Assembly (NCBI GenBank): GCA_039921525.1
Contig: JBDSBP010000348.1
Coordinates: 1 to 64,000, forward strand
Length of the DNA: 64,000 nt
Origin: JADCRZ01 sp039921525
GTDB taxonomy: Bacteria > Bacteroidota > Bacteroidia > Chitinophagales > Chitinophagaceae
Direction: 5' to 3'
Below, one piece after another: positions 1-7,887 of the stretch; within the stretch, counting starts at the first letter, position 1, and every line of letters starts with the position of its first letter. The position numbers and the translations under genes were made by a program. The notes beneath the pieces are model-generated. The model did no database searches and had not been told where the DNA came from. It saw nothing but the letters and a program-made list of their open reading frames with translations.

Positions 1-120
1 TATCCCGACCATAACCTGGTGAGAGCCCGTAACCAGGTGATCTTGCTACAAAAACTGACGGAACGGGAAAAACAGTTCGACGAAATAGTGAAGGCCTACA
101 AACACGAGGTTTCGGTGTAA
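1..120 (+). CDS. C-terminal fragment of an unidentified protein
   Basis: The first 120 bases read openly in frame 1 to a TAA stop and encode 39 residues ending KHEVSV. The start lies outside the window. The fragment is rich in charged residues and appears helical (LLQKLTEREKQFDEIVKAY), compatible with the end of a helical-repeat or coiled-coil protein. I do not recognise the family. It is convergent with the next gene, and a hairpin terminator lies between them. Confidence 0.5.
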   Translation, partial: YPDHNLVRARNQVILLQKLTEREKQFDEIVKAYKHEVSV

Positions 121-221
121 AATAGTATATAAAACCACCATTGAAAAAAAATTTGTTGGCTGCACCCCGCAGCAACCACCCCGACTTCGAGGAAAACTAC
201 GACTGAGCCTAGCCATACAAA

Positions 222-249
222 GGCACCCGATTATTACCGGGTGTCTTTT
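222..249 (+). terminator. Intrinsic terminator, probably shared by convergent genes
   Basis: An 8-bp stem (GGCACCCG paired with CGGGTGTC, one G-U pair) with an 8-nt loop is followed by TTTT. The upstream AAA can extend the stem into the T run. It lies about 100 bp after the stop at 120 and 31 bp past the end of the convergent gene, so it could end transcription from both sides. Confidence 0.6.
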
Positions 250-279
250 ACGATAAGCAAATTAAATAAACAGATGTTC

Positions 280-3200
280 CTACTTCGCCAAATCCTTCAC
301 CCTAATATTCCTGAACCTCAATATCGATCCATGCCCTAAAAACCCGATATGCCCTGTTTTGTTCAACAAGCCAGGATGCGGATGACCGTCAGGCGTGCCA
401 TTTTTAGTAGCTTCCTTAATATCCCCATCTAATATAACCACGTTGTTCAAAATAACTTTTATGTTATTTCCCTTTGCTATCACCTCTTCATAATTCCATT
501 CGCCAACGGGCTTCATACCTTCTCTTTTTGCGGGAATGATTCCATAGACCGAGCCGTGATACTGGAAAGGTTTTAAACTCTTGTATATATCCGCATCGTT
601 ATCCAGGATCTGTAATTCCATACCCACATAAGCCGCATCGCCCTCTAGCGGCGCACGAATGCCAAGGCCGTTATTAGCCCCCGGTGTTAGTTGAAACTCG
701 AAACGAAAAACAAAATCGCTGAATTCCTCAGAAGTGTATAAATTACCATGACCTTTATCTTTGGGGCTTATCAGTATCTCACCATTATCTACCACGTAAT
801 CTATTTTGTTGCCCGTCCATTTTTCCAGGTTGGATCCATCAAATAACACGTTAAACCCCGCCTGCTTTTCTTCATCACTCATTACGAAAGGCGCAGAGCC
901 GCCTAATTCTTTCAGGTAGATATTACGATAGGCAACATAAGTACCATGAGCCTGCAACTCTATCTGCTCTTTTGCAAAGATCGGTTTGGCGCGATCCCAA
1001 TAATTTTCCAGTATTATATTGTCCGTGACGAGTTCGCCGTTCAAAAACACCGTCACCTTATCTCCCTTCATAATGATATGAAAGTTATTCCATTCATTCA
1101 CTGCATTGTCAGCTACCCTGAGGGGTTTAGCCTGGTTTTTTTGATTATTGTACAGCCCGCCGGAGCCTACCTCTGCACCTACATCCCTGCGGGAAGTATC
1201 CCATATCTGCACCTGCGGTGTTCCACGAAGGTAAATACCCGCATCCCCTTCTTTGGTGATCTTCCAGTCAACAAACATTTCAAAATCACCATACTGTTTT
1301 ACCGTACATAAATTATTCCCTTTACCTGTAAAAACCAGTAATCCATCTTTTGCCAGCCACCCGGTACTCATTTCCTTGTCGGCTTTTTCCTGCGCCATGG
1401 CAAGGCTATCCGCTGGCATAGATGCTCGTTTAACCGGGTTAGCAACAAGCCCCTTCCAGCCCGTTAAATCTTTTCCGTTAAATAATGCCACAAAGCCTGC
1501 TCCCGCCGGCATTTCGGCCAGTTGCCTCCGGATCGCTGTTTTCTGGTATTCGCCATCAGGCCCTTTGATTACTTCGGCTGTTTTCGTTAATAACTTGCGC
1601 ACTACTTCGCCTGTATACTCTTTATTTGCAAGGCCAATAGTCATTATGGCTGTTGCAGCTTCCTGTTGTAACGCAGCGTCTTCCAGGTAGTCACCTGCAA
1701 AAAGCATCGCTAAAAACGTGTTGCATTTGCCGGTTTCTTTCAGAATGTTTTTACGCTGGGTATCATTACCCTTTGCAAGCAGCATCGCTTCGCGCAACAT
1801 CAATAATTTCTGGTCACCAGGAAAAGAAGACTTGCTTATCAATTGAATATATCCATTAACCGCTGCGGTCAAATACGCGCTATTGGCGGGTTTCTGCGCC
1901 AAGGCTAATAATGCCTTAGCAGATTGCTGGCTGTTTGATTTTGATAAAGCGCTTAAGGCTGCTTTTTTTGTCTGGTCATCCCCTTTTTCAAAAGAAGATT
2001 GTATTTCATTTAATGCATCCTTACCCCCCACCACACCTAACACATCCAGCAGCAGGTAGGCTTTACCGTTATTAGCTACATGCATTTTGTCGGTGATCAG
2101 ATTTGTACGTTGCATGGTGTCACTAATGGAAGAAGATGCGGCAACAATAGATCGTTGTAGGGCACTGATATCTTCTGCTGATGATGCGGAATTTAAAAGG
2201 GTGAAAAGTTTGGGAAGGTCACCCTGTTGGGCTAAAAAAGGCAAGGCGTTTATTGCTGCCCGGTGAACGGCTGTATCTTTAGTTGTCAATTGAGCCAATA
2301 CTTTTTCAGTAGTTTTATCCGCAGCTCTTGCTGCCAGCACTTTTATCAATATTACCTTAGCCGCAGACGGCATAGTTGGCAGAGATGCGGCGATCCACTC
2401 AGGCACCTGGTCTCCCTTCATGGAATGGAGTGCATTGGATACAGCTTCCAGTTCTTTTGCAGAAGCGGTCTTCGTTACATTCAATAACGCAGGAAGTGCT
2501 GACTGCTGGCCAATTTTTCCGGCTGAAGTGATGGCAGCTATTTTTACTTCAGCATTTTTGTTTTTTAATGCTGCTGTTAGCGCAGGCAACAAACTCTTGT
2601 CACCCGTTTTACCAAGCATAGTAATAACCTGTGCTTTTGCAGCGGGAGAGGCTGAAGACATTGTTTGCAACCATTGTTTATTTACATCAGGCGATAAATA
2701 CCTGGAAGCAAAACCCAGCGCAGCAGCCCTGTACTTGCTACTGGTATCTTTCAGGGCTTCATATAATAACGCAAGACTTTTTTCTTTATTCAAATCTACT
2801 AGCAACTTTAATGCAGCGGTGCGGGTATGGAGTTGTTTAGCTGCTTTTGATTGATCAAATAATTCCCTGGCTGCTTTCGCTGCCTGAGGAGCAGCACCGT
2901 TTTTAGACAACTGTTGCAGGTAATAAATATAAGAAGCCGTTGCATCTGTATTATCGAACGTGTAGTTTATTTTTTTAACGGCGCCTGCTAAAACGCTGGC
3001 AGCTGCAGGGTCTCCAATGCGCGCCAATGAATATAAAGCCACTTTACGTAGTTGCACGTCGTTATTCTCAGCCATTGACATCATCACCGTTTGAGCTGGT
3101 TTATAACGGGTATACCCAAGCGCTTCCAGGAGGGAGAGACGGATAGAACCGGAAGATTCCTGCAACGCCCCCAGTAAAGCTTTCTCTGCTGTTTCGGTAT

Positions 3201-3753
3201 GTATCTGCGCCAGTGCCCTGGCAGCTGCTTCTGCCAACAACTCCTGTTTCAGGAATTTCTGAAGGCAGGGTACCGCATCATCTTTGCCGGTAATTTGTAG
3301 CTGCCGGATAATAAACTCTTTATTCCAATTATCAGTAAGTTGATCAATGGCACTGCAGTAAGATTGAACAGTTACCTTTCGTTGTTGTTCCTTACCGGGT
3401 TTGGTAACATAAGCGGAGAAACTGCCGATGGCAAATTGAAGCGCACTGTTATCGCCTTTTCCAGGTGCTGATAACATGCCAATCATTTCTATTAGTCCCT
3501 TACCGCCCAGGTCGCCGATGACATCCATATTTTTATCCAGCTGTTCTTTATTTTGGACAGGCATTACCGCAAGAAGGTCGGCAATTTTGGTTGTCTGCGT
3601 CCGCTGGTCTGTTTGGGCAAAAGTAGCAGATGGATACAAAGCAAGAGAAATAACGAGTGCGAAGAGTATCGTTCTTAAAATGTTTAGCAAAATTGAATAT
3701 TTAAGAGTCAGGAAATTTATTTTTGTCACAAGTAACAAGAGGGGTGTAATCAC
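280..3753 (-). CDS. Exported HEAT-repeat protein with two C-terminal DUF1080 domains
   Basis: This 1157-residue protein starts with a hydrophobic signal peptide ending in SATFAQ. The in-frame GTG at 3753 gives an unusually long leader. A TTG at 3690 would give a conventional signal peptide (MLNILRT...), so the true start is uncertain. Residues of about 150-760 are helical HEAT-like repeats (for example RLSLLEALGYTRYKPAQ and RAAALGFASRYL). Two DUF1080 (3-keto-disaccharide hydrolase-type, concanavalin-like) domains follow: the first opens with FVALFNGKDLTGWKG and the second with FNVLFDGSNLEKWTG. DUF1080 proteins act on or bind oxidised sugars in the periplasm, and the neighbouring Gfo/Idh/MocA oxidoreductase fits such a pathway. 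The substrate cannot be read from the sequence. Fusion of a long HEAT scaffold to two DUF1080 units is the notable point. Confidence 0.85.
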   Translation of the reverse strand: MITPLLLLVTKINFLTLKYSILLNILRTILFALVISLALYPSATFAQTDQRTQTTKIADLLAVMPVQNKEQLDKNMDVIGDLGGKGLIEMIGMLSAPGKGDNSALQFAIGSFSAYVTKPGKEQQRKVTVQSYCSAIDQLTDNWNKEFIIRQLQITGKDDAVPCLQKFLKQELLAEAAARALAQIHTETAEKALLGALQESSGSIRLSLLEALGYTRYKPAQTVMMSMAENNDVQLRKVALYSLARIGDPAAASVLAGAVKKINYTFDNTDATASYIYYLQQLSKNGAAPQAAKAARELFDQSKAAKQLHTRTAALKLLVDLNKEKSLALLYEALKDTSSKYRAAALGFASRYLSPDVNKQWLQTMSSASPAAKAQVITMLGKTGDKSLLPALTAALKNKNAEVKIAAITSAGKIGQQSALPALLNVTKTASAKELEAVSNALHSMKGDQVPEWIAASLPTMPSAAKVILIKVLAARAADKTTEKVLAQLTTKDTAVHRAAINALPFLAQQGDLPKLFTLLNSASSAEDISALQRSIVAASSSISDTMQRTNLITDKMHVANNGKAYLLLDVLGVVGGKDALNEIQSSFEKGDDQTKKAALSALSKSNSQQSAKALLALAQKPANSAYLTAAVNGYIQLISKSSFPGDQKLLMLREAMLLAKGNDTQRKNILKETGKCNTFLAMLFAGDYLEDAALQQEAATAIMTIGLANKEYTGEVVRKLLTKTAEVIKGPDGEYQKTAIRRQLAEMPAGAGFVALFNGKDLTGWKGLVANPVKRASMPADSLAMAQEKADKEMSTGWLAKDGLLVFTGKGNNLCTVKQYGDFEMFVDWKITKEGDAGIYLRGTPQVQIWDTSRRDVGAEVGSGGLYNNQKNQAKPLRVADNAVNEWNNFHIIMKGDKVTVFLNGELVTDNIILENYWDRAKPIFAKEQIELQAHGTYVAYRNIYLKELGGSAPFVMSDEEKQAGFNVLFDGSNLEKWTGNKIDYVVDNGEILISPKDKGHGNLYTSEEFSDFVFRFEFQLTPGANNGLGIRAPLEGDAAYVGMELQILDNDADIYKSLKPFQYHGSVYGIIPAKREGMKPVGEWNYEEVIAKGNNIKVILNNVVILDGDIKEATKNGTPDGHPHPGLLNKTGHIGFLGHGSILRFRNIRVKDLAK

Positions 3754-3785
3754 TAATATCTTTTATATTCGTAATCTTCCCCCAC

Positions 3786-3836
3786 TGATAGCCGATAGCC
3801 GATAGCTGATAGCTGATAGCCGACAACCGACAGTGG
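3786..3836. repeat. Heptanucleotide array, TGATAGC family
   Basis: Seven consecutive 7-bp units (TGATAGC, CGATAGC and variants) lie between the HEAT/DUF1080 gene and the end of the Gfo/Idh/MocA gene. The outer six bases CCACTG and CAGTGG form an inverted pair, so the block could fold as one stem. It begins 6 bp after the stop codon at 3843. Confidence 0.85.
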
Positions 3837-3842
3837 AAAGCC

Positions 3843-5111
3843 TCAAATCCATGGTGCCCGCATCGGTGGATCAACCAGGTGATTGGCGCCCTCATCATTT
3901 ACAAACAATTGCGCCACAGGATCGTAATTAAGTGAGCGACCCAATTGCAAGGCAGCCTTACCCATATTTACAATGGTGCAGGAACGATGTCCGTTCATTT
4001 CATTTAAAGCAAATGTGCTACGGGTTTTTACAGCTTCAATAAAATCGGTGACCTGAGGTTCCGAATCAGGAAACGCGGCGAGTTTCTTTTCCAGGTCAGG
4101 AATATCGGAGCGGAAGCCGGGATATAATTTGCCCTTTGGACCTTCAATATAAGCCGCATGCTCCTCCTTCCCTTCTCCATCAAGAATGATCTTGCAGCCA
4201 TCCGCATACGTATATTCGATCCTTCTCCATGTGCCTACAGCGTCAGGATGTTGCTGCGGTGCATCAATCTCTACAGAAACCGGGCTGGTATCATCTTTTC
4301 CCAGGAAATATTGTACGGGATCCAGATAGTGCTGACCCATGTCACCTAATCCTCCTCCATCATAATCCCAGTAACCACGAAATGTTTGATGTACCCGGTG
4401 GGGATTATAAGGTTTTTCCGGTGCCGGTCCGAGCCAGGCATTATAATCCAGTTCTGACGGTGGTTTTAAAATATCAAGGTTAGTTTTACCTACCCAGTAG
4501 AATTTCCAGTCAAAGCCGGTGTGTTTACTAACTGTTACTTTCAGCGGCCATCCCAGCAAACCACTTTTTACCAGTTTCTCGATTGGTTTAACGGTGGTTT
4601 GCATACCATAGAAATTATCGGAGAACCGAAACCAGGTGTTCAGCCGGAATATCCTGCCATTTTGTTGTACGGCTTCAATTACTCGCTTGCCTTCCCCAAT
4701 GGTTCTTGTCATGGGTTTCTCACACCATATGTCCTTACCTGCGCGTGCCGCGGCTGCGGCCATGATGCCGTGCCAGTGCGGAGGCGTGGCGATATGAACG
4801 ATATCTACTTCGGGCAACTGGATCAATTCACGGAAATCTGATAACGTTTTCACTCCCGCGGGAAGCATGGCTGCCGCCTCTTTAAGATGGGTGCGGTCAA
4901 CATCGCAGATGGCGGCCACACGGGTGCCACCATAAACGAAGTGTCCACGTCCCATGCCACCCACGCCGATAACACCTTTCTGGAGTTGATCACTGGGTGC
5001 AATAAATCCTTTTCCACCCAGAACATGCCTGGGTAAAATAGTAAAAGCCACGGCAGCTCCGATAGAATTTTTAAGAAATGAACGCCTTGATTTCATATTT
5101 TTTATCTTCAT
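3843..5111 (-). CDS. Gfo/Idh/MocA family oxidoreductase, Tat-type leader
   Basis: A 422-residue NAD(P)-dependent sugar oxidoreductase. The N terminus has a twin-arginine-like leader (SRRSFLK at residues 8-14, then a hydrophobic stretch), so it is probably exported folded with its cofactor. A Rossmann motif GVGGMG lies at about 49-54, and the EKP motif that supplies the catalytic lysine is at residues 131-133. The C-terminal substrate domain contains GDMGQHYLDPVQY. Either the first ATG or the ATG five codons later (MKSRRS) could be the start. Its neighbour with DUF1080 domains suggests periplasmic oxidation or handling of keto-sugars. Substrate unknown. Confidence 0.88.
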   Translation of the reverse strand: MKIKNMKSRRSFLKNSIGAAVAFTILPRHVLGGKGFIAPSDQLQKGVIGVGGMGRGHFVYGGTRVAAICDVDRTHLKEAAAMLPAGVKTLSDFRELIQLPEVDIVHIATPPHWHGIMAAAAARAGKDIWCEKPMTRTIGEGKRVIEAVQQNGRIFRLNTWFRFSDNFYGMQTTVKPIEKLVKSGLLGWPLKVTVSKHTGFDWKFYWVGKTNLDILKPPSELDYNAWLGPAPEKPYNPHRVHQTFRGYWDYDGGGLGDMGQHYLDPVQYFLGKDDTSPVSVEIDAPQQHPDAVGTWRRIEYTYADGCKIILDGEGKEEHAAYIEGPKGKLYPGFRSDIPDLEKKLAAFPDSEPQVTDFIEAVKTRSTFALNEMNGHRSCTIVNMGKAALQLGRSLNYDPVAQLFVNDEGANHLVDPPMRAPWI

Positions 5112-5231
5112 TAGTGAATGAATGTGTTGTGAAAGATGATTTTAAATGCCTAAACGGGATACTAAACAAAAGTAAAATAGTCAATTAATGCAAACAAAAT
5201 TAAATCAAACGTTTGCGGAAGATAGACATCA

Positions 5232-5266
5232 GTTTAAAGTTTACCGTTTAAGGTTTAAAGTTGGGT
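5232..5266. repeat. Heptanucleotide array, GTTTAAR family
   Basis: Five exact-register 7-bp units, GTTTAAA, GTTTACC, GTTTAAG, GTTTAAA and GTTGGGT, lie in the 267-bp spacer between the FAD oxidoreductase and the Gfo/Idh/MocA gene. Unlike most arrays in the window it is not adjacent to a stop codon. Confidence 0.8.
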
Positions 5267-5378
5267 TCGCAAGGATTGTGAAATTAGTAGTTATATGACA
5301 GATTGAAATTCGGCTTTTGGTGAACCGGGTTAAAAGTATCAGGATAAATGATGAGTTAGGTAGTTTGCAAGTTCGACC

Positions 5379-7061
5379 TTACAAACTCTTAACCTGCCCA
5401 ACTTTCAAATTACCTTTACATCTTGCAGATTTTAGCGCAATCTTCTCCTTCATCCATGAAGGCCAATCGGTGCTATCTTCTGCATCATAAACGCGAACCT
5501 GCTGCCCTTTTATGGGTTCTAATAAATCCTTTAACGGTCGCTTAAGGATCCTGGCTGCAGTTTGAACACCCGAATTGGTAGCACCACCCACACCATGCGA
5601 AAGAACGCTTGCTCCACATAAATACAAATTTTCTATCTCTGACTGGCTGCTAAAGGAAAAGGGTCCTGTTTGCCAGAAATCTTTTTCAGTACCATACACA
5701 TTACCGTTAGTAGAATGGATATAGTATTCATTAGTCTTGGGTGTTCCTAAATCCATTTGTACAATGAACGGGCGTAACCCCGGCAACAGTTTTTCTATGC
5801 TATTAAGAAATTTATCGCAGATGCGGTCCTTATGGTGTGCATAGACTTCAGTATGATAATCATCCTTACCTGCAAACTCTTCGAAAGATCCGTAATCAAT
5901 GAATGTCACCACTTCAAAGTTGTGATACCTGCCATTATAACTCACCGGGTCCTTTAAGGTAGTGCAGCTGATAAATAATGCAGGGAATTCATCTTCTTTA
6001 AGAATATCGGCTGCCTTCATAGCATCAAATAACTTATCGGAATCCATGTCTTTAATCATCCAGATATTCCCTGAATCCATTCCTGCTTTGCGTACATCCA
6101 TATCCACCGTAAGGAATAATATCAGCGAAGTGAGTGAGTATCGTGTTTTTGCCAGTTTCGACTGTAACTTCTTACTAAGGTTATGGCTACCTACCATCTC
6201 CAGGTATGTCTTTGATGGATCAGCGTTAGAAACAATGGTGGTAGCATTTATCTTCTCACCGTTTTCCAACTCCACTCCTACCGCACGATGCTTTTTATCA
6301 CCTTCCAGTATAATACGGCTAACGCCCTGGCCTGTTCGAATTTCACCCCCTAAATTTTTAATGGCATTAGTCATTGCCTTTACAATGGCGGCGCCTCCTC
6401 CCATTGGATAAAATCCCCCATCAGAATAATGATCCATAACGGCACAGTGTAATGGAAAACTAGCTTTGCCTGGAGACACACCATGATCGCCGCATTGAAT
6501 ATTAAGTACTTTTTTCAACAGTGGATCTGCAATATGCCAGTCAATAACTTTCTTAAGGCTAAACAAACCATATTTGCCCAACTGTGCTGTTCGGAATGGA
6601 ATAGTAACATTATCCCAGAAGCCATCCATCTTTGGTATTAGTTGTATTTGATGACTTACTTTTTGAACAACCTCCAGGTATTTTTTCAGGCCTTTTTTCT
6701 CCGCAGGGAAACGTTTTGCAAGGCTTTCATATAAACGCGTAAATCCTGCCGGCATATCTATTTGATGGATTCCGATGAGGCAATGTTCATAAGCATTCCT
6801 GTTCATCCGGAAAAATACCAGGTCATTTGCTATACCCAGCGCTTCATAAAGCGCGCTGGTGGAGTCTCCGGCGCCGAGCAAGCCTATGTAATGCACCCCC
6901 GGACTAAAACGCTGCCCATTAAGATAAAAGCTATGGCACCATCCGCCGGGCACATAATGTTTTTCGAGCACCAGTACTTTTTGTCCCGCACGTGCGAGGC
7001 AGAGAGCGGTGGATAAACCTCCGGCGCCGGAACCTATGATGATGGAGTCGTAGTGTGGCAT
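5379..7061 (-). CDS. Phytoene desaturase/retinol saturase-like FAD oxidoreductase
   Basis: A 560-residue protein of the CrtI-like flavin amine-oxidase superfamily. The dinucleotide-binding motif GSGAGG is at residues 12-17, and the ribose-binding acid follows in VLVLEKHYVPGG. The C-terminal FAD segment reads LYLCGASVLSHGVGGATNSG. Members desaturate, saturate or isomerise polyenes such as carotenoids and retinoids. The overall pattern (PGGWCHSF, GVHYIG) resembles the all-trans-retinol 13,14-reductase branch more than carotenoid pathway CrtI, and no carotenoid genes flank it. It stands alone, about 150 bp from the next gene. Substrate unassigned. Confidence 0.85.
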   Translation of the reverse strand: MPHYDSIIIGSGAGGLSTALCLARAGQKVLVLEKHYVPGGWCHSFYLNGQRFSPGVHYIGLLGAGDSTSALYEALGIANDLVFFRMNRNAYEHCLIGIHQIDMPAGFTRLYESLAKRFPAEKKGLKKYLEVVQKVSHQIQLIPKMDGFWDNVTIPFRTAQLGKYGLFSLKKVIDWHIADPLLKKVLNIQCGDHGVSPGKASFPLHCAVMDHYSDGGFYPMGGGAAIVKAMTNAIKNLGGEIRTGQGVSRIILEGDKKHRAVGVELENGEKINATTIVSNADPSKTYLEMVGSHNLSKKLQSKLAKTRYSLTSLILFLTVDMDVRKAGMDSGNIWMIKDMDSDKLFDAMKAADILKEDEFPALFISCTTLKDPVSYNGRYHNFEVVTFIDYGSFEEFAGKDDYHTEVYAHHKDRICDKFLNSIEKLLPGLRPFIVQMDLGTPKTNEYYIHSTNGNVYGTEKDFWQTGPFSFSSQSEIENLYLCGASVLSHGVGGATNSGVQTAARILKRPLKDLLEPIKGQQVRVYDAEDSTDWPSWMKEKIALKSARCKGNLKVGQVKSL

Positions 7062-7214
7062 AAAGCTTTCAGCGATCCGCTACAATAATCAGCTTAAAAT
7101 ATTTATACTGATATTGAAAAGAATGGCTGGGTATAAACATAGTATAAATATGGCTCATTAAGTAAGCCCGCCGTAACTTTTTCATTATAATCGCTGTTTT
7201 TGCGGTTCTAACGA

Positions 7215-7805
7215 TCAACTTATATTTACACTTGACCTGTATGTTTTTCCTTCGCTGATAAAACGGAAGGTGTAGAAGATGATATAAATATCCAGTAAAG
7301 GTGAGTAGTTCTTGATGTAGCTGATCTCGTAATCTAGTCGTTGAATGATCTCCTCTACATTTCTCGCGTAGCCAAACCTTATCATTCCTAAAGAAGTAAG
7401 TCCCGGCCTGACTTGGTGCAGGTAGTCAAAATATGGGTATATCTGCGCAATTTGGTTGATATAATACTTCCTTTCCGGTCGCGGTCCAACCAAACTCATT
7501 TCGCCTTTCAGTACATTAATTAGCTGGGGCAATTCATCCAACTTCCATTTTCGCATTACCCGTCCCCATTTGGTAACGCGGGGATCATTATAATAAGATA
7601 ACATTGGCCCGTTATTTTCGGCATCTTCATACATGCTACGAAATTTGTATATGATAAAGGCCCCCCCCCTGTATCCGATTCTCTCCTGAAAATAAAGGAT
7701 TGGGCCCTTTGAATCAAGCTTGATTTTTATAGCTATGAAAAGAAGGAGCGGACATAATATGAAAAGACCGACCAGGGCGATGATAAAATGCAGTGTTACT
7801 TTCAT
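7215..7805 (-). CDS. Bacterial sugar transferase (undecaprenyl-phosphate hexose phosphotransferase type)
   Basis: A 196-residue monotopic phosphoglycosyl transferase. An N-terminal membrane helix lies at about residues 5-27, followed by the family hallmarks KFRSMYEDAE, KLDELPQLINVLKGEMSLVGPRPE and PGLTSLGMIRFG. It transfers a hexose-1-phosphate from a UDP-sugar to undecaprenyl phosphate, starting a surface polysaccharide repeat unit on the cytoplasmic face. The length is that of the minimal catalytic domain, without the extra membrane domain of WbaP/WcaJ. No other polysaccharide gene lies beside it, so it is an orphan here. The coding strand carries an uninterrupted run of nine G in the GYRGGAF codons. 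The reading frame is intact in this sequence. Confidence 0.9.
   Translation of the reverse strand: MKVTLHFIIALVGLFILCPLLLFIAIKIKLDSKGPILYFQERIGYRGGAFIIYKFRSMYEDAENNGPMLSYYNDPRVTKWGRVMRKWKLDELPQLINVLKGEMSLVGPRPERKYYINQIAQIYPYFDYLHQVRPGLTSLGMIRFGYARNVEEIIQRLDYEISYIKNYSPLLDIYIIFYTFRFISEGKTYRSSVNIS
7661..7669. repeat. Homopolymeric C9/G9 tract inside the sugar transferase gene
   Basis: Nine consecutive C on the plus strand (G on the coding strand) lie within the codons for R-G-G-A of the sugar transferase, about 45 codons from the start. Such tracts are prone to slipped-strand length change. Loss or gain of one base would truncate the enzyme. Confidence 0.9.
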
Positions 7806-7887
7806 ATTTCTCGGCTTGCAGAAATTGGTTCTATATGAATAAGGTCGCTTTTAAACGCATTGATTAGAATTATATGACGCGTGTATT

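Noticed and set aside
37..120. Start codon inside the first partial reading frame
   Set aside because: The frame is open from base 1 and no start with a plausible context is visible, so it is treated as the end of a longer gene.
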